Counted from the first letter of the stretch, positions 56,074 through 64,000 are shown. The stretch is 64,000 bases of DNA from Gammaproteobacteria bacterium (GCA_022599775.1 JAHZLQ010000017.1:1-64000), one strand, 5' to 3'. Notes: generated by a model not told the origin, from the letters alone. Made by a program: numbers and translations.

Positions 56074-57263
56074 GCGCGGTCTCGCGCGGCGGCCGGCGTG
56101 TACGCGCCGAAGCCAAGGCTGCGCTGCAGCATGCGTCGTTTCAGGGGCCCCGACAGGTTCAGCGCACTTAGTCCGAGATGGCGTAGTTCGCCCAGAGCTG
56201 GCACGCGATTGGAGAACAGGCGCACCAGACCATCGGTGAAATCGGCCGCCTGACGGCGATCGTCGCGACGCCGATCGGCATACGCGTGCAGCAGGGCCGC
56301 GCAGCCGGGGTCCGAATAGTCCGGCAGCAGGTCCGCCAGCGTCGCCACGTCACGCAAGCCAAGATTGAAGCCCTGCGCCACGACCGGGTGCAGCGTCTGC
56401 GCGGCGTTGCCGACGAATACCGTGCGCTCGGCCACCAGGCGCGTGCTGAGAACGCGCATCAGCGGATGGGCGCCGCGGCGCCCCAGTGCGCTGAACTGCC
56501 CCAGTCGGTGGCCGAAAGCGGCCTGCAAGGCTTGCAGGAACGCGGCCTCGCTCAGCGCCAGCAGCCGTTCGGCAACATCCGTCGGCACGGTCCAGACCAC
56601 GGTGCAGACCCGGCCCGGCCGTGGCAGGACGGCGATCGGTCCGTCCGGCGTGAAGCGCTCGTGGGCGATGCCCGCATGCTCGCGTTGCGTGCGCACGCTG
56701 CTGACGATCGCAGTCTGCGCATAGTCGTGCGCCTCGGTGGCGATACCGAAGCGCTGACGAATGGGCGAACGGGCGCCATCGGCCGCCACCAGCAGTCGCG
56801 CCCGGAGGCCGCCATCCAGTGCGGCTCCGTGCAGATGCACGTACTCGCCATCGACCTGCACGTCGTCGACGCGGGCCGGACACAGCAGCGTAGCCGCACC
56901 GCTGTCGCGCAGCCGCTGCCGCAGACTGCCATGTATGGCTCGCAGCGGTGTGTTGTAGCCCAGGGCGTCGAGCCCCGCTTCCGAGGCATGGAAACGCGCG
57001 ACACCGAAGCGGCCCTGCTCGCTGACATGCGTGGCGGCGATGGCTTCGGCGTCGCCGCACATCGCGCCCCAAACACCCAGGCTGTCGAAGATGCGTCGCG
57101 TCGCTTCATTGAGTCCGATGCAGCGCTCATCCCAGGCCGCTTCGGCAAGCGGTGGCGCCGCCGCCTCGATCAGCGCGACGCGCAGACCGCTGCCGTGCAA
57201 GGCTACCGCGAGCGAAGCGCCGACCAGACCGCCGCCGACGATCGCGAGGTCGTAGTCGTTCAT
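56070..57263 (-). CDS. ubiH: UbiH, ubiquinone C1 hydroxylase
   Basis: 397 residues. Same fold as its neighbour: 'LAIVGGGLVGASLAVAL', 'LLVAADGARSPIRQRFGI' and 'VFVGNAAQTLHPVVAQGFNLGLRDVATL' (about 285-312), where GN replaces the usual GD at the ribityl site, as in many UbiH proteins. The 'VSEQGRFGVARFHASEAGL' segment is characteristic of UbiH. It hydroxylates the 2-octaprenyl-6-methoxyphenol intermediate. It is the middle of a ygfB-pepP-ubiH-ubiI operon with gaps of 25-26 bases upstream. Confidence 0.88.
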   Translation of the reverse strand: MNDYDLAIVGGGLVGASLAVALHGSGLRVALIEAAAPPLAEAAWDERCIGLNEATRRIFDSLGVWGAMCGDAEAIAATHVSEQGRFGVARFHASEAGLDALGYNTPLRAIHGSLRQRLRDSGAATLLCPARVDDVQVDGEYVHLHGAALDGGLRARLLVAADGARSPIRQRFGIATEAHDYAQTAIVSSVRTQREHAGIAHERFTPDGPIAVLPRPGRVCTVVWTVPTDVAERLLALSEAAFLQALQAAFGHRLGQFSALGRRGAHPLMRVLSTRLVAERTVFVGNAAQTLHPVVAQGFNLGLRDVATLADLLPDYSDPGCAALLHAYADRRRDDRRQAADFTDGLVRLFSNRVPALGELRHLGLSALNLSGPLKRRMLQRSLGFGAYTPAAARDRA

Positions 57264-57288
57264 GGACGCGGCGCGCGGTGCTGCGAGC

Positions 57289-58617
57289 TCAGGCGGCGTC
57301 CCTCATCAGCGCTTCCACCTCGTCAACGGCTTTCGGCACGCCGGCCGTGAGTACCTCGGGCTCACCGGCGGTGACGACCACATCGTCCTCGATGCGGATG
57401 CCGATGCCCCAGAAGCGCTCGTCGACGCCCTCGCTGCCGGGCTGGATGTAAAGACCGGGCTCGACCGTCATCACCATGCCCGGCTCGAACTCGCGATAGG
57501 CACCGTCGATCTTGTAGCGGCCCACGTCATGCACGTCGAGGCCCAGCCAGTGACCGGTGCCGTGCATGTAGAAGCGGCGCTGCGCGCCTTCCGCAATCAG
57601 CGTGTCGACATCCCCTTGCAGCAGCCCCAGCGCCACCAGGCCTTCGGTGAGCTTGCGCGTCGCCACTTCGTGCGGCGCACCGACCGACTGCCCGGCACGC
57701 AAGGTATCGATCGCGGCCAGCTGTGCGGCCAGGATCACTTCGTAGACTTCGCGCTGCGGACCGCTGTAGCGACCGCCCACCGGAAAGGTGCGCGTGATGT
57801 CGGCGGTGTAGCCGCGATACTCGCCACCAGCGTCGATCAGCAACAGATCGCCGTCCGCGAGCTTCGCGTTGTTCTCCACATAATGAAGAATGCAGGCATT
57901 TTCGCCGCCGCCGACGATGGAGCCGTAACCCGGCTGCATGTCATGGCGCTCGAATTCGTGATGAATCTCGGCGGCCACCTGCCACTCGTAGATGCCCGGT
58001 TTGGCAAAATGCATCGCGCGCACATGCGCATCGGCGGAGACCTTGCCGGCAAAGCGCATCAGTTCGAGTTCGGCCGGTGTCTTGCGCAGACGCATTTCGT
58101 GCAGCGTGGTTTCCATCGCCACGAATTCGAACGGCGCGGCGGCACCGCGGCGCGAGACTTCACGAATCTCGCGCACACAGGCGGCCACTCTTGCGTCCAT
58201 CGTCGGGTGGTCGCCAAAAGTGTAGAACACCCGTGCGCGACCACTCAGCAAGTCCTGCAAGCCGGTTTCGAACTCATCGATGTTGAAGGCCTGATCCGCA
58301 CCATAGACGGCGCAGGCCCCTTCCGGGCCGGCCCGCCGGCCGTCCCAGATCTCGCGCGTTTCGTCGCGCGGCCGCACGAACAGCACGTATTCGCCCTCAG
58401 GGCGGCCCGGCGCCAGAACGGCGATCGAGTCCGGCTCCGCGAATCCCGTCAGATAATGGAAATCGCTGTCCTGCCGGAAACGGAAATGGGTGTCTCGGGA
58501 ACGCACCACTTCATGCGCGCCGGGGATGATGGCCACACCATCGGGGCCCATCGCCTGCATCAGGCGCTGGCGTCGCTTGGCGTGTTCGTCGAGTTCGAGT
58601 CGGGTAGGTCCGGTCAT
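57289..58617 (-). CDS. pepP: Xaa-Pro aminopeptidase PepP
   Basis: 442 residues (E. coli 441). It removes N-terminal residues that precede proline. The M24 'pita-bread' metal ligands are all there: two Asp in 'LLIDAGGEYRGYTADITRTFPV' region, His in 'GTGHWLGLDVHDVG', Glu in 'MTVEPGLYI' and Glu in 'IRIEDDVVVT'. The N-terminal domain holds 'FRFRQDSDFHYLTGFAEPDS', typical of PepP. Two manganese ions are expected. Confidence 0.94.
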   Translation of the reverse strand: MTGPTRLELDEHAKRRQRLMQAMGPDGVAIIPGAHEVVRSRDTHFRFRQDSDFHYLTGFAEPDSIAVLAPGRPEGEYVLFVRPRDETREIWDGRRAGPEGACAVYGADQAFNIDEFETGLQDLLSGRARVFYTFGDHPTMDARVAACVREIREVSRRGAAAPFEFVAMETTLHEMRLRKTPAELELMRFAGKVSADAHVRAMHFAKPGIYEWQVAAEIHHEFERHDMQPGYGSIVGGGENACILHYVENNAKLADGDLLLIDAGGEYRGYTADITRTFPVGGRYSGPQREVYEVILAAQLAAIDTLRAGQSVGAPHEVATRKLTEGLVALGLLQGDVDTLIAEGAQRRFYMHGTGHWLGLDVHDVGRYKIDGAYREFEPGMVMTVEPGLYIQPGSEGVDERFWGIGIRIEDDVVVTAGEPEVLTAGVPKAVDEVEALMRDAA

Positions 58618-58643
58618 GGCGTCCTCACGGGTTCGGAGTGGGC

Positions 58644-59207
58644 TCAGTGCACAGTTGGCGAAGGCGCCTGTGGCGCGGCATCGCTTTCGCGCGGATGCAG
58701 CTCCATGAACACCAATTGCACGCCGACACGGATGTACTCGACCAATTCCGCGTACGCCGCTTCTTCGAGTTCTTCATCGTCTTCGTCGGACACGCCGGCG
58801 CGCGTGAACTGCGTGAAGTCTTCGATGATCTCGCGGGCCTCCTCGGAACAGACCTTGAGATCGAGGTTGGCGCGCGTCGTCAGTCCGAACAGAAAGCCCT
58901 CGCACCAGTCGCACAGTGCGCGCACCCGGGACGACAGGGCTTCCTCGTCATCCGGCAACAGGGGCGCGAACACCATCTCGGAATCACCGAGTGCGGACAA
59001 TTGCTGTTCGACCAGCTGCATCAGGGCGCTTGCCGACTGCGGACTGTCCTCGGTGGCGTGACCGAGCAGATTCATCGGGTCCACGCTGTCCGGCTCGCTG
59101 ACGCACAGCGCACCGGCCACGGCGCCGTGGAATTCGGCGGCGCCATGGGTAAAGCCGAGTCGGGCCAGCGCGTCGGAGAGTTCGTCGTATTGAACGGTTT
59201 GGGTCAT
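58644..59207 (-). CDS. ygfB: YgfB (UPF0149) family protein
   Basis: 187 residues, acidic and helical. Family features are 'GAAEFHGAVAGALC' (the His-Gly motif), 'RVRALCDWCEGFLFGLT' and 'AEEAYAELVEYIRV'-like ending (here EAAYAELVEYIRVGVQL). In Pseudomonas aeruginosa YgfB dampens expression of an AmpD amidase through AlpA; for other species no role is set. Same position as in E. coli, ahead of pepP. It is divergent from argE with 38 bases between starts. Confidence 0.9.
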   Translation of the reverse strand: MTQTVQYDELSDALARLGFTHGAAEFHGAVAGALCVSEPDSVDPMNLLGHATEDSPQSASALMQLVEQQLSALGDSEMVFAPLLPDDEEALSSRVRALCDWCEGFLFGLTTRANLDLKVCSEEAREIIEDFTQFTRAGVSDEDDEELEEAAYAELVEYIRVGVQLVFMELHPRESDAAPQAPSPTVH

Positions 59208-59245
59208 GGGATGCAGCGCGGAACGGGATGCCTGATTATACGCGT

Positions 59246-60397
59246 ATGACCCGAACGCCCCAGCTTGCCCAGCTTGTTTCCGAATTGCTCGCCCGGCCTT
59301 CGGTGTCCAGCGAGAACGCGCCGTTCGACATGCCCAACGAGGCGGTCATCGACCTGCTGGCCAGCTGGCTGGACGATCTGGGCTTCGACTGCGAGCGCAT
59401 GCCGGTGCCGGACCGGCCCGGCAAGTTCAACCTGATCGCGGTGCGCGGCCGCGGCCCCGGCGGCCTGGTGCTGGCCGGGCACTCGGACACCGTACCGTTC
59501 GATGAACACGGCTGGCACAGCGATCCGTTCAAGCTCAGCGAACGCGACGGCAACTGGTACGGCCTCGGCGTCTGCGACATGAAAGGCTTTCTGGCACTGG
59601 CCGTGGAAACGGCCGCCGAGTTCGCCGACCGCGAATTGCGGCAGCCGCTGATCATCCTGGCCACGGCCGACGAGGAATCGACCATGGACGGCGCCAAGGC
59701 GCTGGCCGCCGCCGGTCGCCCCAAGGCGCGCTATGCCGTGATCGGCGAGCCCACCGGCCTCAAGCCGGTGCGCATGCACAAGGGCATCCTCATGGACAGC
59801 ATTCACATCCATGGCAAGACCGGCCATTCCAGCCGGCCGGACCTCGGCGCCAATGCCATCGACGGTCTGCATGATGTACTGCGCGCGCTCAGCGCCTACC
59901 GCGAGGCGCTCAAATCCCGCCTGGGCACCGCACGCGGCTTCGCGCTCGACCACCCCACGCTGAACCTCGGCTCAGTGCAAGGCGGCGACTCCGCCAATCG
60001 CATCCCCGGCCACGTGGAGCTGCAGATCGACATGCGCTTTCCGCCCGGCTTCGAGATCGAGGCCCTGCGCGCCGAAGCGCGTGCCGAAGCCAGCGCCGGC
60101 CTGCACACCCCCGGCTGCCGCCTCGAATTCGCAAACCTGATGGATGGCGTACCCGCCTTCCAGACGCCGGAGACCTCCGAGATCGTGCGCGTCTGCGAAC
60201 AGCTCACCGGCCACCCGGCCGGCGTCGTCGACTTCGCCACCGAGGGCGGATTCTTCAATCAGCTCGGCCTCGACACCGTGATTCTCGGACCCGGCGACAT
60301 CGAGGTGGCCCACCAGCAGAACGAATACCTGCCGCTGGACCGGATCGAGCCGATGCAGCGCACGCTGCGTCGGCTGGTCGAGCGCTTCTGCCTATAA
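59246..60397 (+). CDS. argE: Acetylornithine deacetylase (ArgE-type M20 peptidase)
   Basis: About 383 residues. M20 zinc sites: His-x-Asp in 'LAGHSDTVPFDEHGW', Asp in 'GLGVCDMKGFLAL', catalytic Glu pair in 'ATADEESTMDG', and Glu in 'VIGEPTGLKPVRMHKG'. The dimerisation domain includes 'HGKTGHSSRPDLGANAI'. Length and motifs fit ArgE better than DapE. Two ATGs are six codons apart (59228 and 59246); the second gives the better family start. With argJ present, ArgE may be redundant or act on another N-acyl amino acid. Confidence 0.88.
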   Translation: MTRTPQLAQLVSELLARPSVSSENAPFDMPNEAVIDLLASWLDDLGFDCERMPVPDRPGKFNLIAVRGRGPGGLVLAGHSDTVPFDEHGWHSDPFKLSERDGNWYGLGVCDMKGFLALAVETAAEFADRELRQPLIILATADEESTMDGAKALAAAGRPKARYAVIGEPTGLKPVRMHKGILMDSIHIHGKTGHSSRPDLGANAIDGLHDVLRALSAYREALKSRLGTARGFALDHPTLNLGSVQGGDSANRIPGHVELQIDMRFPPGFEIEALRAEARAEASAGLHTPGCRLEFANLMDGVPAFQTPETSEIVRVCEQLTGHPAGVVDFATEGGFFNQLGLDTVILGPGDIEVAHQQNEYLPLDRIEPMQRTLRRLVERFCL

Positions 60398-60476
60398 AGC
60401 AGACGATCTGGACGTTCGCGCCCATGTGACGGACGGCCGCACCTGAACATCGCGATGCGATATAAGGTCTGATGGT

Positions 60477-60497
60477 GAGTCCCGAGTTCCGGAGTCC
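60477..60497 (+). repeat. Degenerate heptanucleotide repeat before msrP
   Basis: CCG recurs at 60482, 60489 and 60496, exactly seven bases apart, in a GAGTCCC/GAGTTCC/GGAGTCC-like run that ends at the msrP start. It resembles the arrays in murB and murD but is short and diverged. The same bases (GGAG) also act as the ribosome binding site. Confidence 0.4.
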
Positions 60498-60500
60498 GTG

Positions 60501-61469
60501 ATGCTGATCAAAAGCCCGCCCCCCTCCTCGCCCAAGGCGTCCGAGGTCACACCGGAATCGGTCTACCGCAACCGTCGCCAGTTTTTGGCCGAAATGGGGC
60601 TGGCCTCGGTGGCGCTGTTCGCCAGCGGTTGCGGCGAGGCCGAGGACACCGCCCCTACAGCCGACACCGGTAACGGCGAAGCGCTCAAAGTCACGGCCCA
60701 GCGCGAAATGGCCGGCGGCGAAACGCCGACTCCGTTCAATGACGTAACGAACTACAACAACTACTACGAGTTCGGCACCGCCAAGACCGATCCCGCCGAG
60801 AACGCACACCGCCTGCGGACCCGCCCCTGGACGGTGTCCGTGGAAGGCGAATGCGAAGCCCCCGGCACGATCGACATCGATGACCTGATCGCGGCCTATC
60901 CGCTGGAAGAACGCATCTACCGTCACCGCTGCGTCGAAACCTGGAGCATCGTCGTGCCCTGGGTCGGCTTTCCGCTGGGACCGATGCTGAGCCGCTTCAA
61001 GCCGACCTCCAAGGCCAAGTACGTGCAGTTCTTCACGCTCTATGATCCCAAGCAGATGCCGGACACGCGTTTCGGCGTACTCGACTGGCCGTATCGCGAA
61101 GGCCTGCGCATGGACGAAGCCATGCATCCGCTGTCCTTCCTGTCCGTGGGCCTGTACGGCAAGGTGCTGCCGAACCAGAACGGCGCGCCGCTGCGCCTGA
61201 CGATTCCCTGGAAGTACGGCTACAAGAGCATCAAGTCGATCGTGCGCATCGTCTTCACCGACAAAGAGCCGCAGACCACCTGGAACATGTCGGCACCGAA
61301 CGAGTACGGCTTCTATTCCAACGTCAACCCGGACGTCAGCCACCCACGCTGGAGCCAGGCTTCGGAACGCCGCCTCGGTGAATTGTTCAAGCGCCCCACG
61401 CTGATGTTCAATGGGTACGACGAAGTCGCCTCGCTCTACGAAGGCATGGACCTCAAGAAATACTACTGA
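60501..61469 (+). CDS. msrP: MsrP, periplasmic methionine sulfoxide reductase (molybdopterin)
   Basis: About 322 residues. A Tat signal with twin Arg ('NRRQFLAEMGLASVALFASG') exports the folded enzyme. The molybdenum-binding Cys is in 'YRHRCVETWSIVVPWVGFPL'. 'PWKYGYKSIKSIVRI' and the C-terminal 'LFNGYDEVASLYEGMDLKKYY'-type ending (here LMFNGYDEV) are characteristic. MsrP repairs oxidised methionines of periplasmic proteins using electrons from MsrQ. The start ATG at 60501 is next to a GTG at 60498. The two genes are joined by a TGATG overlap. Confidence 0.95.
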   Translation: MLIKSPPPSSPKASEVTPESVYRNRRQFLAEMGLASVALFASGCGEAEDTAPTADTGNGEALKVTAQREMAGGETPTPFNDVTNYNNYYEFGTAKTDPAENAHRLRTRPWTVSVEGECEAPGTIDIDDLIAAYPLEERIYRHRCVETWSIVVPWVGFPLGPMLSRFKPTSKAKYVQFFTLYDPKQMPDTRFGVLDWPYREGLRMDEAMHPLSFLSVGLYGKVLPNQNGAPLRLTIPWKYGYKSIKSIVRIVFTDKEPQTTWNMSAPNEYGFYSNVNPDVSHPRWSQASERRLGELFKRPTLMFNGYDEVASLYEGMDLKKYY

Positions 61470-62071
61470 TGAACCGCCTGCTGGTCTTTCGTGTTGCGAT
61501 CTGGGCGCTGAGCCTCGGCGTGCTCGGTCGCCTGGTGTGGTTGGGCTTTCACGCCGGGCTCGGCCCCAATCCGGTCGAATTCATCGAGCACTATACCGGT
61601 GAATGGGCGCTGCGCCTGCTGCTGCTGACACTGGCGATGACACCCTTGCGACAACTCACCAAATGGCAGGAACCGATCCGCGTGCGGCGCCTCGTCGGCC
61701 TCTGGGCCTTCGCCTTCGTCTGCCTGCATTTCGCCGCCTACCTGACATTCGACCTCGGCTTCTCGCCGATCCAGCTGGGCCGCGATCTGGTCAAGCGCAC
61801 CTACATCACCATCGGCTTCGCCGCCTGGCTGTTGTTGCTACCGCTGGCCATCACCTCCACCCAAGGTTGGCAGCGTCGGCTCAAGCGCCGCTGGAAGCAG
61901 TTGCACAAGGCCGTTTACGCCGCCGCGATCCTCGGCGCCGTGCACTTCATCTGGCTGGTCAAGGCCGACCTGCGCGAACCGCTGATCTATGCCGCGATTC
62001 TTGCCGTGCTGCTGGGATGGCGGGTGCCGTGGCGCAGGCTCATAAAGCGAGCAAGCCCGGCGACGGCGTAG
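61469..62071 (+). CDS. msrQ: MsrQ, heme membrane subunit of the MsrPQ system
   Basis: 200 residues with about six transmembrane helices and heme-ligand His residues in 'FVCLHFAAYLTFDLG', 'QLHKAVYAAAILGAVHFIW'. MsrQ draws electrons from the quinone pool, or from flavin reductase, and hands them to MsrP at the periplasmic face. The basic C-terminus (WRVPWRRLIKRASPATA) is cytoplasmic. Start overlaps msrP by one base. Confidence 0.94.
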   Translation: MNRLLVFRVAIWALSLGVLGRLVWLGFHAGLGPNPVEFIEHYTGEWALRLLLLTLAMTPLRQLTKWQEPIRVRRLVGLWAFAFVCLHFAAYLTFDLGFSPIQLGRDLVKRTYITIGFAAWLLLLPLAITSTQGWQRRLKRRWKQLHKAVYAAAILGAVHFIWLVKADLREPLIYAAILAVLLGWRVPWRRLIKRASPATA

Positions 62072-62170
62072 TCTCTCAAGAACCTGGCGGTGAGGTGCGG
62101 GACGCAAGCATCGCAATGCCGTCGGAAGCAGCCGATACTTGCCGCCTCTCACAAGCAACAGGGTGTCCCA

Positions 62171-62539
62171 ATGGGCCGCATGATCCTCGACGAATCCCGC
62201 ATCCATCCGGCAGCCCGCGAACAGATTGCCTCGAACCACCGCGAGATCGTGGACGAAGTCGCCACCGCGGTGGATCAGCACGACATCGTCATCGTCGGCA
62301 TGGCACAGAACCCGTTCCCCAAGAAGGCGCGCAAGCTGCTGGACGGCGCCGGACTGGCCTACGAATATCTGGAATACGGCAGCTATTGGAAAATGTGGCG
62401 GCCCCGAACCGCGCTGAAGATGTGGACCGGCTGGCCCACGTTTCCGCAAATCTTCGTCAAGCAGCAATTCATCGGCGGCGGCGCCGAACTCAAGCAGCTG
62501 CTGAACTCAGGCGAACTCGCCAGCCTGCTGGCTGCCTGA
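62171..62539 (+). CDS. Cysteine-free glutaredoxin-fold protein
   Basis: 122 residues. The second half is a glutaredoxin fold: beta strand 'DIVIVGMAQNPFPKKARKLL', 'YEYLEYGSY', cis-Pro in 'GWPTFPQIFVKQQFIGG' and the GG of the glutathione site, then 'AELKQLLNSGEL'. At the active-site position, where glutaredoxins have CPYC or CGFS, it reads NPFP (47-50), and the whole protein has no cysteine. Thiol chemistry is therefore impossible. Related cysteine-less proteins exist in other gammaproteobacteria, I believe, but function is unknown. It lies 99 bases after msrQ on the same strand. AGGG precedes the start. Confidence 0.8.
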   Translation: MGRMILDESRIHPAAREQIASNHREIVDEVATAVDQHDIVIVGMAQNPFPKKARKLLDGAGLAYEYLEYGSYWKMWRPRTALKMWTGWPTFPQIFVKQQFIGGGAELKQLLNSGELASLLAA

Positions 62540-62659
62540 ACGAGCTTGGAAGCACGTCGCTTGCTTGAGGCAGCAAGCCATCGTCGGCCAGACGTTACTG
62601 CACAGCCAGCCCGAGTCGGACAGGAGCATCGTCACTTGAGCGCGAGATCGCGGCGTCCT

Positions 62660-62869
62660 TCAGCGCAGTGCATTTCTAAGCTTGAAGCCGGACAAATCGA
62701 CTCCGCGCAAATCTGCTCCTGAAAAGCCGGCACCGATAGCCGTTGCATTGGCTATGCTTCCCCCATCGAAATCAGCGTTCCGAAAGTCCGCCCCGGAATG
62801 GTCCGCTTCGCTCAGATCAAATCGCGATTTCCCGGGACCACTATCCCGGACCGGCGTAACCAGTGCCGT
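62660..62869 (-). pseudogene. Pentapeptide-repeat protein remnant, no start codon
   Basis: A 69-codon open stretch between the phosphatase stop (TGA at 62872-62870) and a TGA at 62662-62660, in the same frame as the phosphatase. About ten pentapeptide units in register can be read: FDLSE ADHSG ADFRN ADFDG, then GSIAN ATAIG AGFSG ADLRG, then VDLSG FKLRN. The central Leu/Phe at position i is kept, as in the A(D/N)LXX right-handed quadrilateral helix. The first 16 codons before the repeats are not repeat-like. No ATG or GTG is in frame, and only one TTG near the end. It is most simply the 3' part of a broken pentapeptide-repeat gene; translation by stop-codon readthrough cannot be ruled out. Confidence 0.7.
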
Positions 62870-63628
62870 TCAGCCGCTTAGCAGGTCGTGCTTCAGGCGT
62901 TCGATCATCCGCTGATCGACACCCGTCTCGGCCAGATAGTTTTCGACCGAGCCGCACTGCGACTCGATGGACGCGAACGCGGCCTCGATATAGGCCGCTT
63001 CTACGCCCAGCATCATCATCACGGCGTCGTCAGACAGCACTTGGCCATGCCGCTGCTTCGCGCTGGCCTGCAGCGGGCCGGCCAAGGCCATGAGGCTGGC
63101 CTGCCTCGCCGAAAGCAGATACTCGGAAACGATCGCTTCACGGGGTACGCCGAGGCAATGCAGGATCAACGCCGCCAGTACGCCGGTGCGGTCCTTGCCG
63201 ACCGCACAGTGCACGAGGATTCGGCCGCCATCACTGGCCAGGCGCTGGATCGCCTGGGAAAACACCGGGCGATAGAGCGGGTCGAACGGGAGCTCGCGGT
63301 TGAGCTCCAGATAGAACTCCATCACGGTTTGGCGATTCAACCGTCCCTCGCGGACCAGCGCCTCGTGCGGTGCTTCTGCTTCGCGATTGCTGCCGTGCGA
63401 GACGATGCGCACCGCGTAGTGCTCCGGCCAGGGGGAACGGTGGGACTGCTGTTCGTCGAGATAGCGCAGATCAGCGATCACGCTGAAGTCCAGGCCGATG
63501 ATTCCACGCAGGTCGGTCTCGCTCACGCCTGAAAGCTGACCGCAGCGATACAAGCGGTCGGAGCGGACACGTCGGCCGTCCAGGGTGGACAGGCCACCAA
63601 AATCACGGAAATTGATCAGACTTTTCAT
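62870..63628 (-). CDS. Tyrosine/serine phosphatase (Y_phosphatase3-like)
   Basis: About 252 residues. The phosphatase loop is 'ILVHCAVGKDRTGVLAAL', Cx5R with Cys141 and Arg147. The N-terminal 'LINFRDFGGLSTLDGRRVRSDRLYRCGQL' region (about 4-32) is the family signature of bacterial atypical tyrosine phosphatases, such as the IphP and MptpB relatives. The Lys and Asp of CxxxKDRTG favour phosphoinositide or tyrosine phosphates, by analogy. The ATG at 63628 gives the family start; one 24 codons upstream is possible. Followed in frame by a pentapeptide remnant. Confidence 0.85.
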   Translation of the reverse strand: MKSLINFRDFGGLSTLDGRRVRSDRLYRCGQLSGVSETDLRGIIGLDFSVIADLRYLDEQQSHRSPWPEHYAVRIVSHGSNREAEAPHEALVREGRLNRQTVMEFYLELNRELPFDPLYRPVFSQAIQRLASDGGRILVHCAVGKDRTGVLAALILHCLGVPREAIVSEYLLSARQASLMALAGPLQASAKQRHGQVLSDDAVMMMLGVEAAYIEAAFASIESQCGSVENYLAETGVDQRMIERLKHDLLSG

Positions 63629-63900
63629 ATCGGGATTCAATGCTTCGATAACCAACCGGACTGTCGCTTCCTTGGGCGAGAGGATCGGCCTCAAGATCAT
63701 TCAGGCCCGCGCCCATTGCGCACATGATTGTGTGTTTTCCCCGGCCGCTTCAATCTCACCAAAGGACTGTACAGCGGTTGCGCTACATTCTTGAGTCGTA
63801 AGCGGTGTCGGCCGGTGTGTTTTCGCATTTGTCTTTCGTCGTTCAGGAGTGATGTCCGGCCGAATTGTCCGAAAAATCATTGTGCCCCTCTCAAGGACTT

Positions 63901-64000
63901 TCAGCGCGTCGGAGCAGCCACCGAACGCGGCCAGACGCCGAGCACCGCGCCGGCAATCAGGACTGCGCTCGCCAGTGCGAACACCATGGCGCTGCCGTGC
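63901..64000 (-). CDS. C-terminal end of a probable membrane transporter (cut by window edge)
   Basis: Only the last 33 codons are visible. They read as one transmembrane helix (MVFALASAVLIAGAVLGVW) and a short tail PRSVAAPTR before a TGA at 63903-63901. This is the usual ending of a major facilitator permease, but nothing else can confirm it. The 272 bases before the phosphatase gene show no other gene. Confidence 0.4.
   Translation of the reverse strand, partial: HGSAMVFALASAVLIAGAVLGVWPRSVAAPTR

Noticed and set aside
62682..62915. 77-codon plus-strand frame rich in Lys-Ser-Ala-Pro
   Set aside because: It is the reverse of the pentapeptide-repeat stretch. The minus-strand reading gives a clear protein repeat and the plus-strand does not.

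Overview
The window is a chromosomal segment of a GC-rich, Gram-negative gammaproteobacterium. The evidence is LpxC and the meso-diaminopimelate form of MurE (DNPR motif), together with the gene orders rsmI-rnpB-dcw cluster, petABC-sspA-sspB and ygfB-pepP-ubiH-ubiI, which are all gammaproteobacterial. The GC content and several gene neighbourhoods suggest the Xanthomonadales/Nevskiales side of the class, but the genus cannot be fixed from the sequence. Almost everything is ordinary core chromosome. There are no tRNAs, rRNAs, prophages, insertion sequences or CRISPR arrays.

Layout. 0.2-7.7 kb: a tightly coupled moxR-DUF58-DUF4381-batA-batB-batC-batD (aerotolerance) operon on the minus strand, followed by a small secreted protein. 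7.8-16.6 kb: single genes, namely a YedI-like membrane protein, truD, a tandem GST-N protein, a lipoprotein, ppnN, a secreted orphan, lexA with a strong operator shared with a small divergent membrane-protein gene, a DUF1993 gene, djlA and a cupredoxin. 16.8-22 kb: an acyl-CoA dehydrogenase, DUF1415, a Nudix/TenI fusion, argJ and a ParE-type toxin-antitoxin pair. 22-28.7 kb: secA, an M23 peptidase, a DciA-like gene, lpxC and ftsZ. 28.8-45.4 kb: the complete division and cell wall cluster, read from mraZ at 45.3 kb leftwards through rsmH, ftsL, ftsI, murE, murF, mraY, murD, ftsW, murG, murC, murB, ddl, ftsQ and ftsA to ftsZ. Most junctions are 1-11 base overlaps, and the cluster is headed by a promoter and three exactly 10-base-spaced GTGGGG boxes (the MraZ operator). 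45.7-51 kb: a spermidine-synthase-like protein, RNase P RNA, rsmI, lpoA, yraN and an orphan LuxR-type regulator. 51-60.4 kb: sspB, sspA, the cytochrome bc1 genes, ubiI, ubiH, pepP, ygfB and argE. 60.5-64 kb: the methionine sulfoxide repair pair msrP-msrQ, a cysteine-free glutaredoxin-fold protein, a pentapeptide-repeat gene remnant, a tyrosine phosphatase and the end of a probable membrane transporter.

The most unusual signals are: (1) heptanucleotide tandem arrays inside murD, murB (two) and ddl that encode extra residues in essential cell-wall enzymes, with a degenerate relative in front of msrP; (2) a perfectly palindromic CTGT-N8-ACAG operator between lexA and an 84-codon membrane-protein gene, a candidate SOS-induced small protein; (3) a ten-unit pentapeptide-repeat reading frame with no start codon, in the same frame as the phosphatase immediately upstream and separated from it only by the phosphatase's TGA. 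None amounts to a clearly new multi-gene system.
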